From the NCBI RefSeq assembly GCF_910596095.1, contig NC_056535.1, positions 8,101,501 through 8,165,500 on the forward strand: a stretch of 64,000 nucleotides of DNA, read 5' to 3'. Shown here piece by piece: positions 33,830 to 43,660 of the stretch. The notes beneath the pieces were generated by a model, which saw only the letters and a program-made list of their open reading frames with translations, was not told where the DNA came from and did no database searches. The position numbers and the translations under genes were made by a program. The stretch comes from Thunnus maccoyii (Eukaryota; Chordata; Actinopteri; Scombriformes; Scombridae). Within the stretch, counting starts at the first letter, position 1. The number at the start of each line of letters is the position of its first letter.

Positions 33830-34369
33830 CTCTCCTGACAAGGAGAAAATAAACTATGGCTTCGTTTGAAGAAAAATCACGGCAAGCAAATATTCTTCAA
33901 TATACTCGTTTTAAAAATGAACACCATCGTCATAGGAGGCTGACTTCATAAACAGGGGACACGCCCTTCCAACTCTTGCCTCCATTCATTAAATCACAAC
34001 ACATTTACTGATGATGGCAGGTTATCTATGTTCAGGGGTCCAGCTTCTTCAGAGGCCCATTGCTGTTATGGTGGGCATGCTTCAAGTCAGCCTTCATTGA
34101 CTGATTGAGAGCTTGTTTGAGCAGACGTAAGTTAACTTACTGAAACACAGAGCCTGTGACCTTCCCTGCTCCACTATCACCAGTGATTTTCCGGAAATCA
34201 GAGTAAACAGGTACATGTTGTTAGCTGGGCTAACTAAGTCAGCATTAACGTGTTTAGCCATCATTAGCTCGGCTTGGTCAACCTACTTAGCATCAAAGCT
34301 AGCTTATGCATACCCGCTTATTCATTTCTTCATATTCACAGGCAAAACCAACCCATGCGTTTTACTCAC

Positions 34370-34560
34370 GTTATGGTAGTTATATGTGAAGACTAGCTTC
34401 ACACAGGCTGTCTCACTGCATGAAATGTCTAACAAAGACTTGAATTGGGCTGGTCGGGACGTGCAGACTGATGCTGATGTTCTCCCTCCTCAGAGCCGGT
34501 GCTGATGCTCAGCTGCACGGCTAGTACCGAGCTAGTTAGCTGTCACATCTGCTCTCCTGC
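34370..34560 (-). other. adnp: adnp 5' non-coding exon
   Basis: A minus-strand donor ATAAC|GTGAGT ends an exon at 34370; the next acceptor (cttgtcag) opens the first coding exon at 33834. The exon's 5' limit is approximate, set by the promoter motifs to its right. Confidence 0.45.
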
Positions 34561-34990
34561 TGCAGCGAGGTGGCGGAGGAAAGAGAGGCAGTACAGCGTC
34601 ATGCACACCTCATGAAAGCAGTATTACACCCCAGAAATGATGACTGCCAGGCCAGCACCACACAGTGCTCTGTGCGTAATTTGCACCGGTGGTGAAACCA
34701 GCCTGCTAGCTGTTATCTATATACTCCAAAATGGCGTCGACAAAAAGACGGAAGTCGTAGCAGGGAGCTGGATCATGGCGCGTTATTTTTTTCCCCCCAC
34801 CCGCATTCTGCGAACACCCGCCCCTTCTCTGCCACTGATTGGCTCTGACCCTGATATTCTTACTCTAACCCAATCATCTCACTCCTCATGCCCAAACCTA
34901 ACCAATCTAACCAACGAAGGCAACGAGTACTAGCCAATCAGAGGCAAAGTAGGGCGGGTTTTTGCGGAATGCAAAGAAAAAGGCGATCGT
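34561..34990 (-). promoter_or_regulatory. adnp: adnp promoter with four phased CCAAT boxes
   Basis: CCAAT-box pentamers at 34838 (reverse, ATTGG), 34870, 34902 and 34934, a spacing of exactly 32 bp. A GC box (GGGCGGG) lies near 34951, an ETS site CGGAAGT at 34749 and a YY1-like AAAATGGCGTC near 34728. No TATA box. To the right lies only the 3' end of deptor on the same strand, so the promoter most likely serves adnp alone. Confidence 0.55.
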
Positions 34991-35357
34991 GGCTGTATGG
35001 CCAAAAGTTTGTATATTCACTGTATTAATACAATGTTTTATCTTCAGCTAGAACAAGCTCCAAATGTATTGCTCTGGGATTCATGTTCATGAAAAACACT
35101 GCAGGCACAGCAACCCAGTAGTTGACCAAAGGCCTTTAATCTTGCTGCAACCAAGATCAACATCTGCATTGATTTATTTATTTTGTCATTTCCCACAAAT
35201 GAGCACATGAGCTCTGCCCTTGTTTATATCTATAATTCGAGAGGGGGAAAAATACAATTCACAGTATAATATTTAAGCTCCAGCAAAATGTAGTTGTGTC
35301 AAAACAAGTAAGACTTAAAGACAGTTTTTTTTTCTGTTTTTTTTTTTTTTTTTTTGG
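34991..35357 (-). other. deptor: deptor 3' UTR and short intergenic gap
   Basis: Non-coding. On the minus strand the deptor stop codon is followed after 2 bp by an interrupted A-tract (plus-strand T-runs at 35325-35355). A minus-strand AATAAA (TTTATT, near 35170) is a plausible poly(A) signal. Confidence 0.5.
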
Positions 35358-38332
35358 TCATTTCAGTGGCTCCAAAATTTCCAGTACAGCAATGCGAGGT
35401 CCTGTCATCACCAGTCTGGAGACTGTCCTGTAGTCCAGGTAGAGAACGCACTGTCCATTCACCTGGCACACAAACTGCCGCACCTAAAGGAGATGAAGCC
35501 ACGGAAATAGATCTTATTTTTTGTTTCTGGGACAAATACTGCATGTGCTGTTTATCAACTCCTAATGTTAAATTCTCTTTCAGTGCCATGTGTGTAACAT
35601 ATGTCTAACCTTAACTCCAGCAGCTGCTGCAGGGCTTCCAGGGTCAACAGCCTGCACATAACAGGGAGCCATGCCTCTGACGACAAAACCCCAGCCCAGG
35701 GCATCTCCTATCACCTTGGATCATGGTGAAATACAGTAAGTTGCTCATTCACTACAAATGAAATAATATTGTTTCGACTTGGGCAGATAAAACTTAATTA
35801 ATTCACATAATATAATTTCTGCAGGAATATGAAACAAGAATACATTTAGAGCTGCAACTAATTATTATTTTCTTAATAAATCGTTTAGACTATGAAATGT
35901 TAAAAAAGAGTGAAAAAACAGCATTTAATTTGTCAGAGGCCATGGTGATGTCTTCCAAATTGCTTGTTTTGTCTGACTAACAATCCAAAATGCTAGGATA
36001 TTCAATTAACTGTAATATATGAAAAAGAAAAACAGCAAATCTTCACATTTGAGGAACAATCAGTTTTGGGGCATTTTTGCTTGAAAAACTAAAATGATTA
36101 TTCGATTATCATAATAGTTGTCAATTAATTTTCTGTCGATCGACTAATCAATTAATCAACTAGTCGTTGCAGCTCTAAATACATTGATTTCTTATTTCTA
36201 AAGTGAAATATGAAGGGGCCTGAATATGTTAATCATTTCTTTTTCATTCATGATAGATGATATGTTGGTATCACAAGGCCTGTAGGCAAAAGCTCACCCC
36301 AAGTAGTTTCCATTCTGAGGTGTAGTTACATTTTGTGAATGGCATTACCAACTTTCAGGCCTTCCAGGACTATTGATCAGGTTTATATTGAATTAATGCT
36401 ATGAAATCTTTGGAATGACATAGATATTAACTCTTAAATAGCCCAGGTTGAATCAGTACAGTAACTCACCGTCAACACTTTCTTGATGAAAGGTGCACCG
36501 GGCGCCATTAACTCTTCACATGTAACATTTCTTCTAAGTACTGCAAGATCATTAGAATAATTTGTTTATATGCTGTCAAGGTTTAGTTAAAGAAACACAA
36601 GCCAGCCTCAATATAGAAGATATATATATATAGCAAGACATGTGTTCACACTTGCCTGATTCAGGATTGCATCTCAGCACTGAGGCTGAAGACAGCTGGA
36701 CAAGAGGAGGAAATCCAGCAGAGTGAAGCTGAAGGGAATTCAAGCTGCCGCGACGCCCACTGGTAACTTGTTTCAGGTCTTTATTTGACTTTACTATAAT
36801 TAGATTATGTGTAAATCTACTATGCAATAATATGCAAATATAAGCACACACAGAAAAAGTGCAAAAAGATTTTTCCAACCTGACGGGAATCCGTTGTTGG
36901 CTTCCTGGGGTGGGTTTCTGCGCAGAACAAATGGACTATCAGAGTGGTTGTCTTCTTGCGTCGACACCGCCACGCCTTCGTCATTGTCTTGCTCACTCTC
37001 ATGTAACAGTTCAGAGAGGCGGCGGCGGCGGCGAAAGTTGATGCAGAACTGATAGAGCAGCCCACTGTCAAAGAAATCATGCTTCTTCACCACTGTTGGT
37101 GGGAGTGAGAGAGAGAGGGAGAAAGAGCGCAAAAACAACAATGGGAAATATTTTCGAATTAAAAGGATTTTTCACAAAGAGTTGATGAGTCTAGTTGCTT
37201 TACATTACAAAAGTCCCAGCTGGCCCTCCACTGCTAGCAGCCACTGACAGCCAGCTCATTTCTAGTGTCGTATATGAAAGGGCAAATGAGGACTCGCCTC
37301 ACCGTGCTGAATGATGCCATGCTCCTGCAACGCGCGGCACAGCTCCAGTCCCCGACTGCGACTCTCTGCCTCTCCATTCTGAAGGAGCCAGTCAATCAAC
37401 TGGCAGCCGGGAAAGGAGCGCTGATATGCAACACCATGCTCCTCTCTCAGCTGCAGAACAGAGTTCTTGTCGCCAATGAGACTGAAGAAACAGACACGAA
37501 AGCATAGATCTGAATGTCTCATAACATGCTAATTACTTAAAAAGGCTAAAAGGAGCATTTAAAGAGACAAATTACCAATGTATATCTGACAGGCGCCCAG
37601 CCTAGTAATCATGTTGATATGTGATCATGACTATGATTGACAGTACACTTCAATCTCAGCTGTGCCTGCTCATCCAAGATCATTTCAGCACAAACACATC
37701 AGCTCTTACTGTTCATACAGTCGTTGTCCTCTCATGAAGATTTTCACCTCTGTATTGAAGGGAAATGTGCCGTCATCCTTGCGGAAACGGTACAGCAGTT
37801 TGGCATCCTTGAACACTGGCCTCTTATCACAGACTAAGAAAAGGCAACATACAGTTTCAAATAAGTCTTGAAATTAATGTGTCTCTAAATGAAGCTACTA
37901 TAACATCTTTTCATCGGTACAATGGGGCCTTTAGTATCTCCTTGCTGAGGCTTGCTTTGGTGCTTCTTACCATGGTGAACAATCTCATTATCCATGAGGT
38001 GCTGCATGAGACAGACTGCTGTTGCCCGATCTGGAGCTTCCTTGTGGCTCACGAGCCAGTCTATGAGCTCCTGTGCTACAAAGCAGTTGGGATACGTGCG
38101 CAGGTGGTACCGTCGGTCCTTGATCAGTTTTCCATCATGAAGCCTCAACCTTGAAGTGAAGTTCAGATCAGCCATAAGCCCTCCACTTTACATTAGGCAC
38201 ACATCTTACCTTAAAATTTTTCACACCGCCCCCCTTGGTCTCTTCGTACCTGAGTTGTTCTCCAGCAATCATGACTTCGGCCTTATGTTGTCTAGCCATG
38301 GCTTTTCTCCTAATGCTATTTGTTCGCTCCAT
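35358..38332 (-). CDS. deptor: DEP domain-containing mTOR-interacting protein
   Basis: Inhibitory subunit of mTORC1/mTORC2. Coding exons (minus): 38332-38250, 38149-37971, 37833-37710, 37481-37303, 37092-36880, 36793-36656, 36540-36470, 35714-35610, 35483-35358; 405 residues, close to the 409 of human DEPTOR. Two DEP domains: first about residues 30-105 (VIAGEQ..-like start, KDRRYHLRTYPNCFVAQELI, DWLVSHKEA), second about 130-205 (YQRSFPGCQLIDWLLQNGEA, HGIIQH, LLYQF.INFRRRRR). A linker follows, then a C-terminal PDZ domain (GWGFVVRG, VQAVDPGSPAAAAG, LDYRTVSRLVMTGPR). The exon 6-7 intron has a GC donor (CAG|gcaagt); only this keeps frame and gives CNPESVLRRNVT, matching human CNPKSVLKRPVT. The linker lacks the SSGYFS betaTrCP degron of mammalian DEPTOR (HSAGFPP here). 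It could be one of two fish deptor copies. Confidence 0.92.
35847..36177. mobile_element. Intact hAT-like MITE with 8-bp target duplication
   Basis: A 331-bp non-coding element. Its ends are perfect inverted repeats (TAGAGCTGCAAC / GTTGCAGCTCTA), flanked by an identical 8-bp direct repeat AATACATT at 35839-35846 and 36178-36185. An 8-bp duplication is typical of hAT transposition. The inside is AT-rich with ATTAATC/GATTAAT-type sub-terminal repeats. It lies in the deptor intron between coding exons 7 and 8. No transposase. Confidence 0.85.
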
Positions 38333-38639
38333 GTTTGTTATCTATGAACTAGAAAGTAAGTGCAGCTAACTGTTAGATATGGCCCTTTGTGTTTACAAAA
38401 TAGCCACTGGAACACACAGGACCCAATTGTCAAGTGGGAGAGATGTTGTGTATACAGAGAGAAAGAGAAGCGAAGACATGTTGCATATCTGACAGGATGC
38501 CAGAGAGAGACAGAAGACACAGGCTGATATATCAATACTGTCTTATTGCAGATTTACTGGTATCAGCTTATATGCTGACTGATGAGTGACAAGAATTTGC
38601 TGTACAGGAATGCTAAAGATGTATTTGCGTTAATTTAGA

Positions 38640-39660
38640 AACTGATTGATTGATTCATTCATTCATTCATTCATTTATTCATTTGTTCATTCATTCATTG
38701 ACTGACTTTATTCTCCACCTCAGTGGAAATTTGTCTTTGACTTCTCCCAAAGTACAACAAATACATACACTACACGCATAGCGCAACACACCATTAAAAA
38801 CATACAAAATATACGACGTACAATAGTGCTAAATGGGCAGGTACTAGCAGGTAGGTTATATAAATAATACCAGAGAGCAGATCTTATAAAATAACAAGTG
38901 TTTCCTTCAGCTGGTCCTTGGGGCCATGAATTGATGGCCAGACAGGAGCAGCTCAAACTCTGAGTGTAGTGGGTTTGTGGTGCCTGCAGTTATGTGTTTA
39001 GCCTGCCTGTGTACAGCACTGTCAAATATGTTGAAAAGTTGTTTCTATGACGTGCCAAATACCTTCCCTGCAATATTAACAATTTTCGAGAGCTTGTTTT
39101 TGCTCTTTACACTCAAGTTGCCGTACCAAGCTGTTATGTTAAATGATAAGACGCTTTCAACCAGGCTTCTGTATGCCGTTTCAAGTATGTGTTGGCTAAC
39201 GCCAAAGCTCTTCAGCTTCCTGATTAAAAACAATCACTGGCTGGCTCTATTAAAAATGCTCTCTGAGTTCTCATTAAAAGTTAGCTTCTCATCAGTGATT
39301 GTGCCAAAGTACTTAAAATGTACTACTTCTTCTACAGGCTGGTTATTGAATATGACAGGGAGGATGTTCCTGGCTCCACTTGGTTTTGTTTGTATTAAAA
39401 GTTCTTTTGTTTTCCAGTTTACTTTCCTTACACCAGTCCTGCAGTACAGTGACCTGTCTGAAGTCAGCCTCCTCGTGTTTGGTATTGTCTTTCAGGAGAA
39501 GACCAACTAGGGCCATATCATCAGCATATTTGAACAGCTTGACATTACTGCTGTGAACAGTCATTTCATTTGTGTAGTGGTGACAGCACATAGCCTTGTG
39601 GGCCTGTGACTGTGTCACTGTTACATAGTTTGTCCATCGAAGAGTACTGGCAAATGTCCT
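38640..39660 (-). mobile_element. 5'-truncated LINE, reverse-transcriptase remnant
   Basis: Minus-strand pieces of a non-LTR reverse transcriptase: near 39540-39490 a segment with YADD in the context KLFKYADDMALVGLL, and at 39233-39045 a segment IRKLKSFGVSQHILETAYRSLVESVLSF..TAWYGNL typical of the RT C-terminal part of fish L2/Rex-like LINEs. The 3' end is followed by a CATT/TTCA tandem tail (plus 38646-38700) and an AATAAAG signal near 38710, as expected for such elements. The frame is interrupted, so it is dead. The 5' part, including any endonuclease, is missing. Confidence 0.75.
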
Positions 39661-41690
39661 GTTGAGTACATACTCATTGGTAAATTAATACTAATTGGTA
39701 AATTCTCAAATATTGATTTGAGTTGGGCTATAATCCACATGCAAACCTTTGTTACATTTTTGGTGCTGACCAGTCAGTTAAAGGATGTTGTGTTGTTGTT
39801 TTTTAAAGTCTGTCCTATTTAGTGCAGAATTGTGCACTTATGGTAGCACTTCATAAGCATTTTCAAGATGAAACGACAGAATTCAGGATTATTGGGGATA
39901 TCTTTGGATATTAAGCTTCCAAGAAGACAAATATTTTGGCTTGTTAGCATTAGTTGAATCTGAATTAAGTCACATTTTAAAGATTGTCATATGGCAACAG
40001 AAAACCAGAAAGACGTGTCAGTGACAGTATTTGTTGACTGGTGTGTTATGTTGGTGAGGGAATACTGCCCTGAGTTTAACCTGTAAGGCAGCTCCTCCTC
40101 TCAGGCTGCATAAAAATTCTGCCTCCTTCAATAGGACCAGAAGACCTAAACTACAACTATAAACTATAAACTAACCTCCTACAAACTATACTTGATTGAT
40201 GGAGCGTTTACAGGGAACGGTACAAATCATCAAACTAATGAGTTCTCAGATGTCAGACGTTTCATTGCGCTATTGATGTTACACTGATGCATAAACACCA
40301 GTGATATTGATGATATTGGTGTATAGAAATTCAAATGTGTTTAGGAAGGAAGATGCTGTTAACATCCTATGATTAGCATACGTTATATCACCTGCCCTGC
40401 TGGCATCATTTTTCATTTGTGTCCCTGAGAAAGCCTTGCTCAGTCACACAGTCTCCTCTGTTCCTCTTTTCCCAGAAAATAAAACTGACTTAAACAATAA
40501 CTCGCCGTTCTCAGACAGCAATTTCTATTGGTTTTGGCTCAAGTCTTCTATCTTGTCGGTGAAGTTTTCAGTATCTTTGGAGTAAGCACTGCCTGAGAGG
40601 GTCACCTCAGGGCAGAACATCCCTAAACCCTTTAATATCCTGTGCAGTCATGTCACCACGGGGGTGACAAGCCTGAATCAGGCAGAGGATCCTGAACATG
40701 CCAGAGGTATTTATTGTGTCAGTGCTGTCGATGAGCTGCCGTTGGGGGGTTGTGATTACTGGTGGTATTCTTAGTTAAAGCCTTCATCCAGATTTTTGCA
40801 AACAGTTTTGGGTCCATGATCCAATCCGAATGCCCACTCACTCACAGACTTTGACGAGCATTCCTGACGAGCTTGTCAGGACTCGTAGCTGACCTACTGT
40901 GAAATCAACAAGCATAGGGGAATATCCAATAATCCATAGTAGCAGAAAGTGTCTCAAATACAAACTAATCAAATCCAAAGAGCAACCATGAAACATAAAA
41001 CATGGAAGACGCGAGAGTTCACCAGGGAGCACCGTCTGTGTGCACGTTTGCGCTATGATATGATGACAGTTTACAAATGTTTTCATCTGACTTGATCCAA
41101 CAATAATGAAGACTATTGCCCCCTCTTGCACTCATGAGAGAGCTTTGAGTGGATATTGATCTTGTATTGGGATTCCTGCAGTGCGGACTAATGACCACAA
41201 GGTGTCAGTATTTACCTGTGTACTTCGTAAAGAACACAGAAACCACAATAGTGTCAAATGAATTGTATAGCAGCCTCCTTTTTGTTGTGTAAGTGAAATC
41301 AGGCTGTCAACACATGTATAAACCACCACAAATTCATAAATATATATAAACTAATATTCACCAAATAAAGACTGATAGAAACTGTTGTTTAATTATATCT
41401 ATATGGATTTGTTGAAGGCAAAAGTGATCCCACATGTTGAATCTCCTTGAAAATAATAAAAGTAATGTCCAGACAAGTCTGGGTGTGAAGGTATTTGACT
41501 GGACTGTATACACACTGTGACAGAGCCAAACACCCTGTAGGATCAATAGGCCTAAATATAAAATGGAGGACAAGTCAAACAATAAAAAATATATATATTG
41601 CAGAAAGGAATATGTGCTGCTGTGTACGACATTTATAGGTTTTGGTCAAATGATCATCACGAACAGCTCGTGGAAACGGACTCGTAGCAG
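39661..41690. other. Intergenic, between LINE and large-Maf gene
   Basis: No gene or clear repeat seen. A short perfect inverted repeat TGTCACC-5-GGTGACA lies at 40651-40669. CTCF-like strings occur near 41116-41130 (minus) and 41188-41201. The right end is the distal Maf promoter. Confidence 0.5.
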
Positions 41691-42069
41691 CTTTTATGCA
41701 AATCTTCCTCTTGAGCGTGTTTTGATTGGAGAGGAGCGTGGAGGTGTAGTCTGGAAGGCGTGACATAATGCCAATGCAGCTTTATGAAGAAAGTGCGCTT
41801 CTCCTGATCAGGCAGAGGTGCGTCTAGTCCTCTGGCATCAGCGGACTTTTAGTTTGTGGCTCCAGAAGCCAAACAGGCTGCGCGGTGCAGAATCACTTCG
41901 CTGTTCAGAGTTTGATCATCTGGGAGCTTTTCACGCACGCATGTGGGTTTTTTTCCCCTCTGAGCTGAAATCAAAGTTTGGAATTACTGTGAGTGCGATT
42001 TCACTGACTGCATGAAATAGCTGTGAACATTTTGGAGCTCTTTGAAGAAACGAGCTTACCATTTTTAAT
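41691..42069 (+). promoter_or_regulatory. mafb: Large-Maf core promoter and 5' UTR
   Basis: A perfect octamer ATGCAAAT lies at 41696-41703 and an ATTGG (inverted CCAAT) near 41724. The leader holds an upstream reading frame of 24 codons (41941-42015) that ends 54 bp before the main ATG. The transcription start cannot be fixed from sequence. Confidence 0.4.
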
Positions 42070-43053
42070 ATGACTGAAGCGCATTCACATTTGGGACTGC
42101 AGAAAACCTCCATGGATTTCGTCAGCGACTTTGACTTGATGAAGTTCGGCGTAAAGAAGGAGACGATGCAGGGAATAGACCGCTCCTTCATCGGGCCGTG
42201 CAGCCAGCTCCAGAGACCAGACTCTGTCTCCTCCACCCCTGGCAGCACACCTTGCAACTCGGTACCCTCATCACCAAACCTCCATCCAAACGAGCAAAGA
42301 AATAACCCCGGGAACGACCCGTTCTGGATACCCAACAACGGGGGTTACCCTCAGCAAATGTACCCTCAAGCTTTTGGTCTGACACCCGAGGACGCAGTGG
42401 AGGCCCTCATCGGCGCCACAGCACAGCAGGGGCACCCATCTGCGCCCCACGGCCACCACCCGCCACCTTTCCAAGCAGAATATGATGCGTACGGCCACCT
42501 GAGCGAGCCTATCCAGCACTACCCGGGGCTCTCGGGTCACCCAGACATGCAAGGCATCCCAGGCAGTCACTGCCAAGACCCCTATCTCAAAGACGACATG
42601 GGTAGCGCGTCCCCTCAGTCGCCGGAGGCCCAGCAGGTCATCGGTGCGCACCACCATCTCCAGCAGCCGCACAGCCGCCAAGACAGGAGATCCGCGGCCG
42701 AGGCCCACTTCTCAGACGACCAGCTGGTTTCCATGTCCGTCAGGGAGCTCAATCGGCTCCTCAGAGGCCTCAGCAAGGACGAAGTGATGCGTCTCAAGCA
42801 GAAGCGCCGGACCCTGAAAAACAGAGGTTACGCACAGTCCTGTCGCTACAAGCGGGTCCAGCAGAAACACATTTTGGAGCACGAAAAGACCAGCCTGGTG
42901 TCGCAGGTCGAGCATCTGAAACATGAACTCAACAGACTGATACGGGAGAGGGACGCATACAAACTTAAATGTGAAAAACTGTCCGGTGCGAACTGTTACC
43001 ACGAAACCGGGTCCACCAGTGATAACCCTTCCTCACCCGAGTATTCTCTGTGA
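42070..43053 (+). CDS. mafb: Large Maf bZIP transcription factor, MafB-like
   Basis: Intronless gene for a large Maf factor (327 residues), a nuclear bZIP activator that binds MARE elements and acts in hindbrain, myeloid, pancreatic and other lineages. N-terminal activation region: [14 protein letters not shown] (the VKKE is a sumoylation-type site in this family) and [29 protein letters not shown] follows near residue 105. After a His/Gln/Pro-rich linker come the extended homology region ([18 protein letters not shown], from about residue 215), the basic region ([21 protein letters not shown]) and a leucine zipper to about residue 300. The C-terminus [14 protein letters not shown] is closest to MafB (GSTSDSPSSPEFFL), and the fam83d neighbour fits human 20q MAFB synteny. 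NRL and MafA are less likely; a fish mafba/mafbb assignment is not possible here. Confidence 0.88.
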   Translation: MTEAHSHLGLQKTSMDFVSDFDLMKFGVKKETMQGIDRSFIGPCSQLQRPDSVSSTPGSTPCNSVPSSPNLHPNEQRNNPGNDPFWIPNNGGYPQQMYPQAFGLTPEDAVEALIGATAQQGHPSAPHGHHPPPFQAEYDAYGHLSEPIQHYPGLSGHPDMQGIPGSHCQDPYLKDDMGSASPQSPEAQQVIGAHHHLQQPHSRQDRRSAAEAHFSDDQLVSMSVRELNRLLRGLSKDEVMRLKQKRRTLKNRGYAQSCRYKRVQQKHILEHEKTSLVSQVEHLKHELNRLIRERDAYKLKCEKLSGANCYHETGSTSDNPSSPEYSL

Positions 43054-43660
43054 GTTTGGTTAATTTCCTGCAGAACTGATTCTTTTCCATAGGGAGCCAT
43101 TTATGCTGACAGCTCGCCTTGCTCTTTAACAAACAATCCCGAGGATTCATCACGTTTGAATTAATGGACATAAGGATCTCACTCAAATAATTGTAATAGA
43201 TACAACTAGGCAACAAGTTATGAATGGAAAATTACAGTGAAGCATGCATGCAGGACATGTATGAGATGTTTTTATTTTATACAGGCATATGTATTTTGTC
43301 TGAAAGGAGATACTTGAAATCAAAGAATATTCCCTTTTATTAATATACAACTTCTTTTTAATCTTTCTGCTCCAGTTACTGCTCAATCTTCATATCAGTG
43401 ATTTTGCTTTGCTTAGTTTTTGTAGTTCAAATTATAGTTTGTGTTCATGCTTCTTTAAAACAGAAAACATACTGAAAGGAATGATGCTAGAAATGACATT
43501 TTTATTATTTTTATGAAGCTGATTCTGCTGGACAGAGGTGTTCCTTGTTTGTTTTTCTTCTTAAGATAATATACAATTATGCAAATTGTTTTTCTTTACC
43601 ATGTTTTTCATTTACTATGGATCAATAAACCTATTGTGACTTTTTAAAATCTTGTCTCAT
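43054..43660 (+). other. mafb: Large-Maf 3' UTR
   Basis: AT-rich non-coding sequence ending near AATAAA at 43624-43629. No other gene-like feature. Confidence 0.6.

Noticed and set aside
34731-34760. Short plus-strand frame starting ATGGCGTCG near the adnp promoter
   Set aside because: Only nine codons, and the ATG falls in a YY1-like AAAATGGCG promoter motif. No plus-strand gene follows.
38977-39510. 177-codon plus-strand open frame
   Set aside because: It is the antisense of the LINE reverse-transcriptase remnant; the minus strand carries the YADD motif.
42188-42797. Antisense frames opposite the Maf coding region
   Set aside because: Explained by the GC-rich single-exon Maf gene on the plus strand.
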